Below are positions 1-12,177 of a stretch of 64,000 nucleotides of DNA, piece by piece (position 1 is the first letter of the stretch; the number at the start of each line of letters is the position of its first letter). Below the pieces are notes generated by a model, which was not told where the DNA came from, made no database searches, and saw only the letters and a program-made list of their open reading frames with translations. Origin of the DNA: Alteromonas confluentis (GTDB lineage: Bacteria > Pseudomonadota > Gammaproteobacteria > Enterobacterales > Alteromonadaceae); contig NZ_MDHN01000010.1 of the NCBI RefSeq assembly GCF_001757105.1, positions 185,811 through 249,810 of the forward strand, in the 5' to 3' direction. A program made the translations under genes and the position numbers.

Positions 1-663
1 GGCACGATGGGTGATTAAAGCGGCAAGTTCTTTATCACCCACAACTTGGGCGTAGTCGTAAGCCAGTGATAACCCGAACGCCGTGTTGGGATGCTCACCA
101 GTGCGAATGGGGTAAACTAATTTAGGTAGAAAACCCTCGAACTTTTCCACCATCAATGCGGTGAGCGGAGCCAGGTTCGTTTCCAGTTCTCTGGCTAACG
201 GGTCGTCCCATTGATGAAGTTCAGCAGCCAGCGCCAATAACCACGCCCAACCATAAGTGCGCTCATAGTTGGCATTTTCAGGCGTGTGGAAATAAGCCAC
301 CTCTTGCTCGATGTTCGCTTGTGTTATGTTGGTTTTGAGGATTTCACGAATTGCCGGCTCTTCACTGATCGTGGGAAAATGACGCAGCAAATTTACTATC
401 ATCCAATGGCCGTGCACGCTCGAATGCCAGTCAAAACACCCGTAGAAGGCGGGATGCAACGCTTTGGGCCCCTTCAGGTATTGTTTGTCAGCCAGCACCT
501 GGTTGAGTTTATTGGGGTACTCAACCTGGGTGCAGTGTAAAGGCATTGCGGCAAGACGGCTGGCTTCTTCAACAGTTAACGATGGGGTGTTTGCAAACGT
601 TAAGGTGGACCAAACAGACGCAGAAGTGACAACAAAAGCGCGGGTCCAGAATTTCAGCGACAT
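1..663 (-). CDS. DUF2891 family protein, C-terminus beyond the window
   Basis: I translated the minus strand by hand from an ATG at 663. It stays open for 221 codons to the window edge, so the C-terminus is missing. Residues 1 to about 25 look like a Sec signal peptide (hydrophobic stretch ending STLTFA before NTP), suggesting a periplasmic protein. The segment around HPAFYGCFDWHSSVHGHW is the hallmark of the DUF2891 family, whose biochemical role is not established. Several conserved His, Trp and Asp residues suggest an enzyme, possibly acting on sugars, but that is inference. An AAGGAA ribosome site lies 5 bases before the ATG. The gene follows the Lon-type protease by 19 bases on the same strand and may be co-transcribed with it. 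Confidence 0.85.
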   Translation of the reverse strand, partial: MSLKFWTRAFVVTSASVWSTLTFANTPSLTVEEASRLAAMPLHCTQVEYPNKLNQVLADKQYLKGPKALHPAFYGCFDWHSSVHGHWMIVNLLRHFPTISEEPAIREILKTNITQANIEQEVAYFHTPENANYERTYGWAWLLALAAELHQWDDPLARELETNLAPLTALMVEKFEGFLPKLVYPIRTGEHPNTAFGLSLAYDYAQVVGDKELAALITHRA

Positions 664-682
664 CAATGTTCCTTGTTATTAT

Positions 683-3088
683 TTATTCATCGTCTCCACC
701 ATTCACGATGAGGGCAATATTGTAAAGGCGATTCACCGCATGGTAGTTAACCGTGTTCTTCTTATAGCGGCCTCTGGCAGTCATTGTCCCCGCTTCCTTC
801 TGCATAAGCAGCGTAATGGCATCATCCACCGTTGCCACGGTATAAATATGAAACTGCCCTTTTTTCACCGCATCAATTACCGCTTTATCAAGCACAAGAT
901 TAATTGCATTGGATGCCGGGATCACAACCCCCTGCTCGCCGGTCAGGCCACGATGCAAACAAAGGTCGAAATACCCTTCAATTTTTTCGTTAACGCCGCC
1001 CACGGCCTGTACTTCACCATACTGGTTAATTGAGCCTGTCACGGCCAGTGATTGGGTAGCGGGTATTTCAGTGAGGGCTGAAATCAGTGCAATGAGTTCC
1101 GCCAGCGAGGCACTATCACCATCGATATGACCATAGGATTGCTCAAGGGCAATGTTGGCAGACAACGTTAGCGGAAAGTGCTGAGCGTATTTATTGCCGA
1201 GATAGCCCGTTAGCAACATCACGCCTTTAGAGTGGATTGGCTGCCCTAATTCTACCTCACGTTCAATATCCACCACCCCGTTTGCCCCTGCATAAACGGT
1301 GGTTGTGATACGAGCGGGCGTACCAAATGCCGTTCCTCCCACTTCCAGCACCGTCAGGCCATTCACTTTACCCACCGCTTTACCTTCAGTGGCAATCAAT
1401 ACGTGGCCTTCCTTGATATCATTTAATAGCGCATGACTTACCCGGCCGGTACGGCGTTTTTTCGCATTCAGCGCAATTTCAATATGATCCAGTTCAAGGT
1501 GGGTATTTTGCTGTTGTGATGCAAAATAATGGGCCTCATTTATAAGCTCGATAACTTCGGCAAAGTGGGCAGAAAATTTTTGCTGATGTTCTGCCATGCG
1601 CAATGAGTATTCCACCAGCCGGTACATGGCTTTAGAAGAGATGCCCGTCATACCGATTTGCTCAACCTGATGACGAACCTTGCCGACGAAGTCGAAAACA
1701 GACTGGCGGGTTACCGGAATTTCGTAATCGAAATCCACCAGCACCCGGAAAAGTTCATCAAACTCGTCATCGTAATCCTGTAGTGTGTAGTACAGATCAC
1801 GGGAACCGAGCAGGATCACCTTTACATCAAGATCAACCGGTTGCGGGTTCAATGTAATGGCATTCACCATGCCCACATCTTGTTGTGGTAAATCCATTTT
1901 TATAGAACCGGATTTAATCGCCAGTTTCAATGCGTCCCACACAAACGGCTGTTCAATCACCTGATCCACATCAAGCAGTAAATACCCCCCGTTTGCGCGG
2001 TGAATCGCTCCCGCACGAATCATCCGGTAGTTGGTATAAACGCTGCCGTGAAGGTTGGTATATTCAATTTTGCCAAACAGATTCTGATACGTGGGATTGG
2101 GCTCGTAGACAACCGGCGCGCCATCTTCGAGTTGATGACCAACCAGCACATTAGGTAAATAGAGTTCTTCCAGATACAGGCGACGGTCCAGTTCATCGGG
2201 TTTTTCGTCTTTGCTTTCTTCGGCCAGTAAAGACACGATGGTATCGACCAAATGAGACCGCATATGCCGCAAGGTTTTCAACACACCCAGCTGGCCCGCG
2301 TATTTGTGCTCTAGCACTTTGAGTAACGGACGAATTCCCTGCTCAGCTGTCTTTTTATTAAGCTGGCGTACCCGCTCAGAACTTTCCCGCTTCCAGGCGG
2401 GTAATCCTAACAAGCTCTCGCTCAGGCGGTTTTCTAAATCAGCAATTAAATCGTAAAAATACTGGCGCTTTTCATCGTCGAGTACGGCAAACTCTTCATC
2501 GGTGATGGGCTTACCGTTAACAATGGGAGCAAAGGTGATTGCATTTGATTCGTCGTATAACGCCACATCATTGGCCTGCGCATAACGTTCAACGGCATCA
2601 ATGGCTTCATCGTATCGGCGTTCAAAATCCCGGGAGATGGCCGACTTCTGACGCTGATAGCCAGGGTTGTCGAAAGCAGCAGGAAAGGTATCAAGTAAAT
2701 CATCAATCAGATTACTGATGTCTTTCACCAACGCTTTCCCTTCACCCGGTGCCATTCTCAGTACCACGGGTTCACGTTCTTCATCAAAATTATTCAGGTA
2801 CACCCAATCTTCAGGCGCCGGTAAACTTGCCACCTGTCGTTCTATATAATCTTTTACTAAGGTAAAACGCCCCGTGGCAGGTTCGCCCATTACATAAAGA
2901 TTATATCCCCGGGTTTTCACACCAAGCCCAAAAGACAAGGCTTCTCTCGCCCGTTCCTGGCCGATGAAAGAGGTATTAACTGCTTCGCTATCTTTGAGCG
3001 CTTGATTAATTTGCCGACGATTCAATTCGGGAGAAAGAGAAGGTGCTTGCAATGCTTGCACTGCACGTGGCGTACTCGAGTCGGTCAT
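683..3088 (-). CDS. Lon-type ATP-dependent protease (LonB/YcbZ-like, AAA_32 domain)
   Basis: An 801-residue protein with an N-terminal AAA-type ATPase region and a C-terminal Lon serine protease domain. The catalytic pair is visible: Ser659 in DGDSAS and Lys702 in GGVNEK. They are 43 residues apart, the same spacing as Ser679/Lys722 in E. coli Lon. The Walker A-like loop near residue 68 reads GEPATGRFT, with Arg where Lys is usual, a feature of the AAA_32/YcbZ-like group. The canonical Lon N-terminal substrate domain is absent; a long helical segment (about 140-300) is inserted instead. It should act in the cytoplasm, but substrates are not known from the sequence. An AGGAAG ribosome site supports the ATG at 3088. 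It differs from housekeeping Lon, which is expected elsewhere in the genome. Confidence 0.88.
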   Translation of the reverse strand: MTDSSTPRAVQALQAPSLSPELNRRQINQALKDSEAVNTSFIGQERAREALSFGLGVKTRGYNLYVMGEPATGRFTLVKDYIERQVASLPAPEDWVYLNNFDEEREPVVLRMAPGEGKALVKDISNLIDDLLDTFPAAFDNPGYQRQKSAISRDFERRYDEAIDAVERYAQANDVALYDESNAITFAPIVNGKPITDEEFAVLDDEKRQYFYDLIADLENRLSESLLGLPAWKRESSERVRQLNKKTAEQGIRPLLKVLEHKYAGQLGVLKTLRHMRSHLVDTIVSLLAEESKDEKPDELDRRLYLEELYLPNVLVGHQLEDGAPVVYEPNPTYQNLFGKIEYTNLHGSVYTNYRMIRAGAIHRANGGYLLLDVDQVIEQPFVWDALKLAIKSGSIKMDLPQQDVGMVNAITLNPQPVDLDVKVILLGSRDLYYTLQDYDDEFDELFRVLVDFDYEIPVTRQSVFDFVGKVRHQVEQIGMTGISSKAMYRLVEYSLRMAEHQQKFSAHFAEVIELINEAHYFASQQQNTHLELDHIEIALNAKKRRTGRVSHALLNDIKEGHVLIATEGKAVGKVNGLTVLEVGGTAFGTPARITTTVYAGANGVVDIEREVELGQPIHSKGVMLLTGYLGNKYAQHFPLTLSANIALEQSYGHIDGDSASLAELIALISALTEIPATQSLAVTGSINQYGEVQAVGGVNEKIEGYFDLCLHRGLTGEQGVVIPASNAINLVLDKAVIDAVKKGQFHIYTVATVDDAITLLMQKEAGTMTARGRYKKNTVNYHAVNRLYNIALIVNGGDDE

Positions 3089-3364
3089 AACTTCCTGCTA
3101 GTGTTCATTCTATATTTCGGTTGAACTTACCTGTCGACCGGAATTTTTTCGTTCCGGCTCAGCAACACCTTGCTACACATACGTTCAGACACAATTTTAA
3201 GGCTAGTGAAGCGCGAAAGATCCCCACTGTCAAACCAAAAACCGGCCAAAAGTGATTATTTTCACCACTCAGGTCAAAATCGTGATGAATCAGCGCTACT
3301 TTTGCGCTTTAATGTCAAAAAATAAGATTAAATAACCAACAAAACTCACCAAGAGGGACATTGT

Positions 3365-3901
3365 ATGAAGGCTGTCGCAGGGATATTTTTCATATTTATT
3401 TTATTTCTTGCACCAATTGCCAACGCGGGCCTGGAATCGGTAGCTGACAATGGTTTTGTGGTAACCAATATGGTGACGGTAAATGCGACGCCCGAGCAGT
3501 CATGGCATGCCCTTACCGATAATGTCGATGAATGGTGGCCCAAAGACCATAGTTGGTGGAATGGCACGTTCTCTATAACGGCCACTGCAGGAGGCTGCTT
3601 TTGTGAAACCCGCGATGCGCGGTCGGCAGAGCATATGCGTGTGGTATTTGTTGACCCGGTAAAAACCTTGCGTATGACCGGCGGCCTCGGCCCACTTCAA
3701 GGCATGGGCATGTACGGTGCGCTAGACTGGCAATTTGGCGAATCGAAGGATGTACCCGGCACCACCACAATTACCCTGCGCTATCATGTTCACGGATACG
3801 CGGATTCCGGATACACTGAACTCGCGCCGATAGTCGATCATGTGCAGGGATTACAGCTTCAGGCCCTCGCTGATTTCCTTCAACCAGGCGAAACTGACTA
3901 A
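3365..3901 (+). CDS. Exported SRPBCC-fold (START/AHSA1-like) protein
   Basis: A 178-residue protein with a clear N-terminal signal peptide (1-21, cleavage after IANA). The remainder resembles the SRPBCC/polyketide-cyclase-like helix-grip fold: an early V-x-A-x-P-E-Q-S-W-H-A-L-T segment followed by alternating beta strands and a long C-terminal helix. Members bind hydrophobic ligands. The ligand here is unknown, and export to the periplasm is unusual for the fold. An AGAGGG ribosome site lies about 10 bases before the ATG. It is transcribed divergently from the Lon-type protease across a 276-base gap and lies upstream of leuS, with no obvious link to either. Confidence 0.7.
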   Translation: MKAVAGIFFIFILFLAPIANAGLESVADNGFVVTNMVTVNATPEQSWHALTDNVDEWWPKDHSWWNGTFSITATAGGCFCETRDARSAEHMRVVFVDPVKTLRMTGGLGPLQGMGMYGALDWQFGESKDVPGTTTITLRYHVHGYADSGYTELAPIVDHVQGLQLQALADFLQPGETD

Positions 3902-4012
3902 ATTCCCACCAGATAAGGATAAAAAGACCGCCTGACTATTGTGGGCGTCTATGGCCGTGGGTTATTCTATGCGGCTAATCACGAAGATATTACTACCAAC
4001 GCGGAAGCCTAA

Positions 4013-6624
<2,612 letters not shown>

Positions 6625-6625
<1 letters not shown>

Positions 6626-7143
6626 TGAAAGCACTAGTCAGAGGTCTGTTTTTCACTGCTGCCACGCTGGTACTTACCGGCTGTGGCTTTCACCTACGCG
6701 GCAACGAAACCTTGCCGCCCACAGTGAACTATGTGGCAGTGACATCCGCGCAGTCCCATGCGCCGCTTGCCCGGGCACTGAAAAAGCAACTGTCAGTCTA
6801 TAATCTGAAAGGTGGCAACCTGAAAGACAGCCCTTCTGAAAACATGGCGGTGCTCATTAATATTCAGCCTGAACAGTTAGAACGCCGACTGCTATCGTTG
6901 TTTGCTACTGGTCAGGTAGCGGAATATGAGCTGATTTACGGGGTACGTTACACGGTGACATTCCCCGGTAAAGCGCCCCTGCCCGCCTATTTTGAAGTGC
7001 TTCGAGACTATCAGGACGATCCTCAGCAGGTACTCGCAAAGTCCAGAGAACTCGAACTGGTACTCAGCGAGATGCGTGAAGAGGCTGCGGACAAGATTAT
7101 TCGACGTATTGCCAGCCAATCTACCCGCGCTGTCGCGGAATAA
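6625..7143 (+). CDS. lptE: LPS-assembly lipoprotein LptE
   Basis: A 172-residue outer-membrane lipoprotein (formerly RlpB) that plugs the LptD barrel and takes part in the final transfer of LPS to the cell surface. The lipobox is LTGC with Cys20 as the acylation site, followed by the family-typical GFHLRG. The mature protein is a small alpha/beta fold as in LptE homologues. Translation is coupled to leuS through a TAATG overlap, and holA follows after 9 bases. The sequence fits the family over its whole length and shows no anomaly. Confidence 0.95.
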
Positions 7144-7152
7144 CGGCGCATT

Positions 7153-8178
7153 ATGCAAGTCTACCCCAACCGTTTTAATCAAGAGTTACAGCGAGGTTTA
7201 AAACCTTGCTACCTGCTGTTTGGTGATGAACCACAACAGAAATTTTCGATGATTGAAGCGCTGCGGGAAAAAGCCAAAGCGGAAGGTTTTACCGAACGTA
7301 CTGTGTTTGTTGCCGACAGTGGCTTCAGCTGGAGTCAGCTTATTGAGGCGACACAATCGTTGTCGTTATTTGCCTCTCAGCAATTAATAGAACTGGAATT
7401 GCCAACCGGTAAACCTGGCACCGAAGGCAGTCAAACCTTGCAAGCCATTGCGCCCAACCTGGGTCAGGATATATTGCTTTTGGTGCACGGTCCCCGCATT
7501 GGTAAAGACGTTCAAAAAGGTAAGTGGTTCAAGGTATTGGACGACATTGGCGTGCACAGTATCTGCTATCCCCTCGAAGGCAACAACCTCAACAGTTGGA
7601 TTCAGCAGGAACTTCAGCAAGCTAAACTTAACGCAGATGCAGCGTGCGTACGCATGATTGCCGACATGTGTGAAGGCAATATGCTCGCGGCCAGCCAGGA
7701 AATTCAAAAACTGTCGTTGGTGTTTGCAGGGCAAACCATCACCCCAGAACAAGTGGAAGCAGCGATTGTGGATCAATCCCGCTTTAACGTGTTTCAGTTG
7801 GTGGATGTCATGCTGGGCGGTGAACAGCAGCGTTGTATTAAAATGCTCTATCGCCTGGAAAGTGAAGGTATTGAGCCAAATATTTTGATTTGGGCGCTGG
7901 TCCGGGAATGGCAAACGCTAACCCAATTACAGGACCAGTTAAAATCCGGGCAACAAATTCAGTGGATGAAATTGGGCATATGGAAAAACCGCCAGGCGGT
8001 TTACCAGTCGGCATTGAATCGGCTTACTCCCGCGCAGATGAAGCACATCCGCCAGGAACTCGAACAAGCAGATCTCGCCTTTAAGCAATACACCGTTGTA
8101 CGTCCCTACGTAAAACTTGCGCATCTTTGTATGCTGTTTATGGGCGTACCACTAGGTCACCTGCCGGTAATGGAATAA
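7153..8178 (+). CDS. holA: DNA polymerase III delta subunit
   Basis: A 341-residue subunit of the clamp-loader complex (delta). It opens the beta sliding clamp during replication. The N-terminal segment (YPNRFNQELQRGLKPCYLLFGDEP) and the overall length match HolA. The fold is AAA+-like but lacks catalytic Walker motifs, as is normal for delta. It lies 9 bases after lptE in the conserved leuS-lptE-holA order. A short gap of about 90 bases separates it from rsfS, which has its own strong ribosome site. Confidence 0.96.
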   Translation: MQVYPNRFNQELQRGLKPCYLLFGDEPQQKFSMIEALREKAKAEGFTERTVFVADSGFSWSQLIEATQSLSLFASQQLIELELPTGKPGTEGSQTLQAIAPNLGQDILLLVHGPRIGKDVQKGKWFKVLDDIGVHSICYPLEGNNLNSWIQQELQQAKLNADAACVRMIADMCEGNMLAASQEIQKLSLVFAGQTITPEQVEAAIVDQSRFNVFQLVDVMLGGEQQRCIKMLYRLESEGIEPNILIWALVREWQTLTQLQDQLKSGQQIQWMKLGIWKNRQAVYQSALNRLTPAQMKHIRQELEQADLAFKQYTVVRPYVKLAHLCMLFMGVPLGHLPVME

Positions 8179-8269
8179 GCCCTTTCGCCTACTGGTGGGA
8201 TTTAAGTTAAACTTCGCTATAGTTTAGATGTAACCAAAAACTAATTTTTGTGTGATTTGAGGAGAACTT

Positions 8270-8587
8270 TTGGACAGTAATCAGTTCAAACAATTCGTGT
8301 TAGATAAGATTGACGACATGAAGGCCCGCGACATCATTGAACTTGATGTAAGCGGTAAATCATCAATTACCGATTTGATGATCATCTGTTCCGGTAATTC
8401 AAAGCGCCATGTTATGGCCATCGCAGATAATCTGCATGTTGAAACCAAAAATGCCGGTCATGCACCTTTAAGCGTGGAAGGTAAAGAAACCGGTGAATGG
8501 GTACTGGTAGATTTAGGTGACATTATCGTTCACGTGATGCAAGACGAAGCCCGCGATTTCTATCAGTTAGAAAAACTCTGGGGTTAA
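8270..8587 (+). CDS. rsfS: Ribosomal silencing factor RsfS
   Basis: A 105-residue protein of the Iojap/RsfS family. It binds ribosomal protein L14 on the large subunit and blocks subunit joining, which lowers translation in stationary phase. The family core is present ([19 protein letters not shown], then [19 protein letters not shown]). The start is TTG at 8270, preceded by GAGGAG at a normal distance; no better ATG fits the family N-terminus. It precedes rlmH as in many gammaproteobacteria, but a strong terminator-like hairpin lies between them. Confidence 0.95.
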   Translation: MDSNQFKQFVLDKIDDMKARDIIELDVSGKSSITDLMIICSGNSKRHVMAIADNLHVETKNAGHAPLSVEGKETGEWVLVDLGDIIVHVMQDEARDFYQLEKLWG

Positions 8588-8595
8588 TCTAAACG

Positions 8596-8626
8596 AAAAC
8601 GGGAAAGCATTTTCCCGTTTTTGTTT
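8596..8626 (+). terminator. Terminator-like hairpin between rsfS and rlmH
   Basis: An 11-base perfect stem (AAAACGGGAAA / TTTCCCGTTTT) with a GCAT loop is followed by a T-rich tract. It sits directly after rsfS and inside the rsfS-rlmH-mrdA run, so it may reduce read-through into the cell-wall genes. Confidence 0.8.
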
Positions 8627-8675
8627 TTGCTTGTAGTTTTCAGTGGCTAACGAAAAACCGGGAAGTTGTAGAACG

Positions 8676-9146
8676 GTGAAAATACAGATTGTAGCAGTCG
8701 GAACGAAAATGCCGGATTGGGTAACCAAAGGTGTGGATGAATTTATCCGACGCTTTCCTGCCGATATGCCGGTGAGTTTTACAGAAATCGCTGCCGGCAA
8801 ACGGGGCAAAAATGCCGATATACCTCGTATTTTGCAAAAAGAAGGCGAAGCAACACTGGCTGCAATACCCAAAGGCAACCGCATTGTAACGCTGGAGGTG
8901 ACCGGTAAACCCTGGGATACCCCGCAACTCGCGCGTCAACTCGACGCCTGGAAAATGGACGGCCGGGATGTTAGCTTATTAATTGGTGGTCCTGAAGGTC
9001 TGGCGCCAGAATGCATTGCGGCTTCTGAACAGCGTTGGTCTTTATCAAATCTCACCCTTCCCCATCCATTAGTGCGCATCATTGTTACTGAGAGCCTGTA
9101 CCGCGCCTGGTCAGTCACTCAAAATCACCCTTACCACAGAGAGTAG
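8676..9146 (+). CDS. rlmH: 23S rRNA (pseudouridine-1915-N3)-methyltransferase
   Basis: A SPOUT-class methyltransferase that methylates pseudouridine 1915 in helix 69 of 23S rRNA on the 70S ribosome. The start is placed at GTG 8676, giving 156 residues and the family N-terminus [16 protein letters not shown]. An in-frame GTG at 8643 would add 11 residues not seen in homologues. GGAAG lies about 11 bases before 8676. The SAM-binding knot is visible in LLIGGPEGL and LPHPLVR, and the C-terminus ends NHPYHRE as in E. coli. mrdA starts 2 bases after the stop. Confidence 0.96.
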   Translation: MKIQIVAVGTKMPDWVTKGVDEFIRRFPADMPVSFTEIAAGKRGKNADIPRILQKEGEATLAAIPKGNRIVTLEVTGKPWDTPQLARQLDAWKMDGRDVSLLIGGPEGLAPECIAASEQRWSLSNLTLPHPLVRIIVTESLYRAWSVTQNHPYHRE

Positions 9147-9148
9147 CC

Positions 9149-11062
9149 ATGGCCCGTAAACGTCAGGCTATTCGTGATCACTCAGCTGAAGCTAACCTGT
9201 TTGCCCGCCGGGCTGTGGTTTCGCTACTTATCGTCATAGCCATGCTCGGCATTGTCGTGAGTAACCTGTATGTCTTACAGGTAGAAAAACACGATGCGTA
9301 CCAGACACGATCGAACGGTAACCGTATCAAGGTATTACCCATTGCCCCAAATCGCGGCCTTATTTACGACCGAAATGGCATTTTGCTGGCTGAAAACCGC
9401 CCGGTATTTAGCCTCGAAATTATCCCGGAAGAAGTCGATGATTTGGAAGCGACCTTAGATAGCCTCACCACGCTCATGGGCATCACACCGGAAGAACGTG
9501 AGAATTTTCAAAAAACCTATCGCGGCCAGCGCCGGTTCAAACCCATCACCCTGCGAACACAGTTAAGTGAACAGGAAGTGGCGTTATTTTCTGCACAACA
9601 ACACCATTATGACGGTGTGTCTGTGGAGGCGCGTCTTTCCCGTTACTACCCCTACGGTGAAACCCTCACGCATGTGTTAGGTTACGTGGCGAAAATCAAC
9701 AAAAAGGACTTGCAGAAGCTTGTCGAAGCAGGACAAGAAGCCAACTACGCTGCCACCTACGACATCGGAAAGCTTGGCGTTGAAAAGTATCATGAAGAAG
9801 AACTGCATGGTCAGGTTGGCTACCAACAGGTAGAGGTAAACAGTCAGGGGCGCATCATCCGCACATTGAGTATTGATCCCCCCGTCCCCGGCAAAGACAT
9901 TGTGTTAAATATTGATTTAGCACTTCAGTTGGCGGCGAAAAAATCCCTCAATGGTCAACGCGGTACCGTGGTGGTGTCTTCGCCGCAAACAGGCGGTGTA
10001 CTGGCCATGTACTCAAGCCCAAGTTACGACCCCAACTTGTTTGTTCACGGGATCAGCAGCAAAAACTACAGTGCGCTATTAAATTCACCGGATCGCCCGC
10101 TGATCAATCGCGCGACACAAGGGCAATATCCACCTGCGTCTACGATTAAACCGCTCTTGGGCCTGGTGGGCCTGGAAGATGGCGTGATCACCCCGAAAAC
10201 CACCATTAACGACACCGGTCGCTACCGGTTACCCAACGTAAAACACGTGTGGCGAGACTGGAAAAAGTGGGGCCATGGCAAGGTAAATGTGGTGCGGGCC
10301 GTTATGCAATCCTGTGACACCTTCTACTACGACTTAGCCTACAAACTCGGTATCGATAGAATTAGCGAGTCCATGTCTGAATTCGGCTTCGGCGAATATA
10401 CGGGTGTGGATTTGTATGAAGAGTCAGATGCCAATATGCCGAGTCGTGGCTGGAAAAGAGCGCGCTTTAATCAGCCTTGGTATATCGGTGACACCATTCC
10501 TGTGGGTATAGGTCAAAGCTACTGGACTGCCACTCCCATCCAACTGAATCAGGCCATTAATACACTGATTAATCATGGCGAGCGCTACGTGCCGCAAATC
10601 ATTATGGGCTTTATGGGCGATCAGGGTGAGGTTATTGAAGAACCGTTGAAAACCTGGCGACCGATTGCTGTAAAAGAAAAGAAAAACTGGGATTTAATGC
10701 TCGACGCAATGCATAAAGTGAATCACGATGAAGAAGGCACGGGCCGCCGTTCTTTCTCCGACGCACCTTATCAGTCGGGCGGGAAGTCGGGTACGGCACA
10801 GCTGTTCTCGGTCGCCCAGAACGAGTCTTACAAAGAAGAAGAAGTGTCTGAGCACCTTCGTGACAACGCCATGTATGTGGCGTTTGCGCCGTTTGAACAG
10901 CCGGAAGTCTCCGTTGCCGTTGTGGTAGAAAACGCCGGTGGAGGCAGCTCAAATGCAGCCCCGGTAGCCCGTCAGGTTATCGACTTTTTCTTTCGTGAAC
11001 GGGATTTCATGGACCCGGATTATGTTCCCCCTGAGCAGCAAGGTCAGGAGGTAGGCCAGTGA
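9149..11062 (+). CDS. mrdA: Penicillin-binding protein 2 (elongasome transpeptidase)
   Basis: A 637-residue class B penicillin-binding protein that cross-links peptidoglycan during rod elongation. It has one membrane anchor (about 22-45), a pedestal domain, then the transpeptidase domain with the three expected motifs: STIK (catalytic Ser331), SCD (388-390, the SxN-type motif) and KSGTA (546-550). It is anchored in the inner membrane and faces the periplasm. It lies directly upstream of its SEDS partner RodA, with a 4-base overlap (GTGA). Length and motifs are normal. Confidence 0.98.
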   Translation: MARKRQAIRDHSAEANLFARRAVVSLLIVIAMLGIVVSNLYVLQVEKHDAYQTRSNGNRIKVLPIAPNRGLIYDRNGILLAENRPVFSLEIIPEEVDDLEATLDSLTTLMGITPEERENFQKTYRGQRRFKPITLRTQLSEQEVALFSAQQHHYDGVSVEARLSRYYPYGETLTHVLGYVAKINKKDLQKLVEAGQEANYAATYDIGKLGVEKYHEEELHGQVGYQQVEVNSQGRIIRTLSIDPPVPGKDIVLNIDLALQLAAKKSLNGQRGTVVVSSPQTGGVLAMYSSPSYDPNLFVHGISSKNYSALLNSPDRPLINRATQGQYPPASTIKPLLGLVGLEDGVITPKTTINDTGRYRLPNVKHVWRDWKKWGHGKVNVVRAVMQSCDTFYYDLAYKLGIDRISESMSEFGFGEYTGVDLYEESDANMPSRGWKRARFNQPWYIGDTIPVGIGQSYWTATPIQLNQAINTLINHGERYVPQIIMGFMGDQGEVIEEPLKTWRPIAVKEKKNWDLMLDAMHKVNHDEEGTGRRSFSDAPYQSGGKSGTAQLFSVAQNESYKEEEVSEHLRDNAMYVAFAPFEQPEVSVAVVVENAGGGSSNAAPVARQVIDFFFRERDFMDPDYVPPEQQGQEVGQ

Positions 11063-12174
11063 AACGTACCCAGTTAAAACAAAATCAATCAACGTTGCTG
11101 GAACGCATACATATCGACGGTTGGTTACTGATTGGCTTGCTGGTGTTGATGGTGGTGGGTTTGTACACCCTCTACTCGGCATCCGGTCAGGATATGGGCC
11201 AGATGGAGCGACAGTTCACCCGCTTGGGTATTGCCATGGGCGTCATGTTTGTAATGGCGCAGGTGCCGCCCATGGCCTACCGACGCTTATCGACGTACGC
11301 GTATATTGCAGGATTGCTTATGCTAATAGCCGTACTGTTATTTGGTGACGTGGGTAAAGGTGCTCAGCGCTGGCTGGATTTAAAATTTGTGCGTTTTCAG
11401 CCCTCGGAACTGATGAAATTGGCCGTGCCGATGATGGTCGCCTGGTACATCAGCAAATTTACTCTACCGCCCAAACTCATGCAGATTGGTATTGGTTTCG
11501 CTTTAGTTATCGTACCCACCATTTTAATTGCTAAACAGCCCGACTTAGGAACTTCGCTGTTGATTGCCAGTTCCGGGATTTTCGCCATTTTCCTTGCCGG
11601 AATGAGTTGGAAACTGATCGGGTTTGTGGCCGCCCTCGCCGGGGGCTTTACGCCCATTATGTGGTTCTTCCTGATGCAGGATTATCAGAAACAACGGGTT
11701 ACCACATTTTTGAATCCCGAATCTGATCCTCTGGGCTCTGGCTATCATATCATCCAGTCACAAATTGCCATTGGCTCTGGCGGCCTAGAAGGCAAAGGCT
11801 GGCTGCAAGGTACTCAGTCACAACTGGAATTTCTGCCAGAACGCCATACCGATTTTATCTTTGCGGTTTTCAGTGAAGAATTTGGCCTGGTTGGCGTACT
11901 CGCACTGCTGGCAATTTACCTGTTTATTATTATCCGTGGGCTGATTATTGCCAATCGGGCACAGGACGCCTACAGTAAGTTATTAGCAGGCTCAATCACC
12001 CTCACCTTCTTTGTTTATGTATTTGTAAACATGGGCATGGTGTCAGGATTATTACCTGTGGTCGGTGTGCCCCTGCCGCTGGTGAGTTTCGGCGGAACAT
12101 CAATGGTGACTTTGATGGCAGGTTTTGGCATTCTGATGGCAATCGGTACACAAAAAAGATTCTTATCCCGATAA
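11059..12174 (+). CDS. mrdB: Rod shape-determining peptidoglycan polymerase RodA
   Basis: A 371-residue SEDS-family protein with about ten membrane segments. It polymerises glycan strands from lipid II in partnership with PBP2. Family signatures include FQPSELMKL and, near the C-terminus, [17 protein letters not shown]. The start is GTG at 11059, overlapping the mrdA stop and preceded by AGGAGG. rlpA starts 3 bases after its stop, so mrdA-mrdB-rlpA are very likely translated from one transcript. Also known as rodA. Confidence 0.97.
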   Translation: MKRTQLKQNQSTLLERIHIDGWLLIGLLVLMVVGLYTLYSASGQDMGQMERQFTRLGIAMGVMFVMAQVPPMAYRRLSTYAYIAGLLMLIAVLLFGDVGKGAQRWLDLKFVRFQPSELMKLAVPMMVAWYISKFTLPPKLMQIGIGFALVIVPTILIAKQPDLGTSLLIASSGIFAIFLAGMSWKLIGFVAALAGGFTPIMWFFLMQDYQKQRVTTFLNPESDPLGSGYHIIQSQIAIGSGGLEGKGWLQGTQSQLEFLPERHTDFIFAVFSEEFGLVGVLALLAIYLFIIIRGLIIANRAQDAYSKLLAGSITLTFFVYVFVNMGMVSGLLPVVGVPLPLVSFGGTSMVTLMAGFGILMAIGTQKRFLSR

Positions 12175-12177
12175 ACT

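Noticed and set aside
464..1033. 189-codon plus-strand frame overlapping the DUF2891 gene and the 3' end of the Lon-type gene
   Set aside because: Antisense to two well-supported genes. The translation shows no domain and has atypical composition.
7384..7914. 176-codon minus-strand frame inside holA
   Set aside because: Antisense shadow of a conserved gene with no ribosome site or domain.
8643..8675. Longer rlmH start at GTG 8643
   Set aside because: It would add 11 residues absent from RlmH homologues. The GTG at 8676 gives the conserved N-terminus and length.
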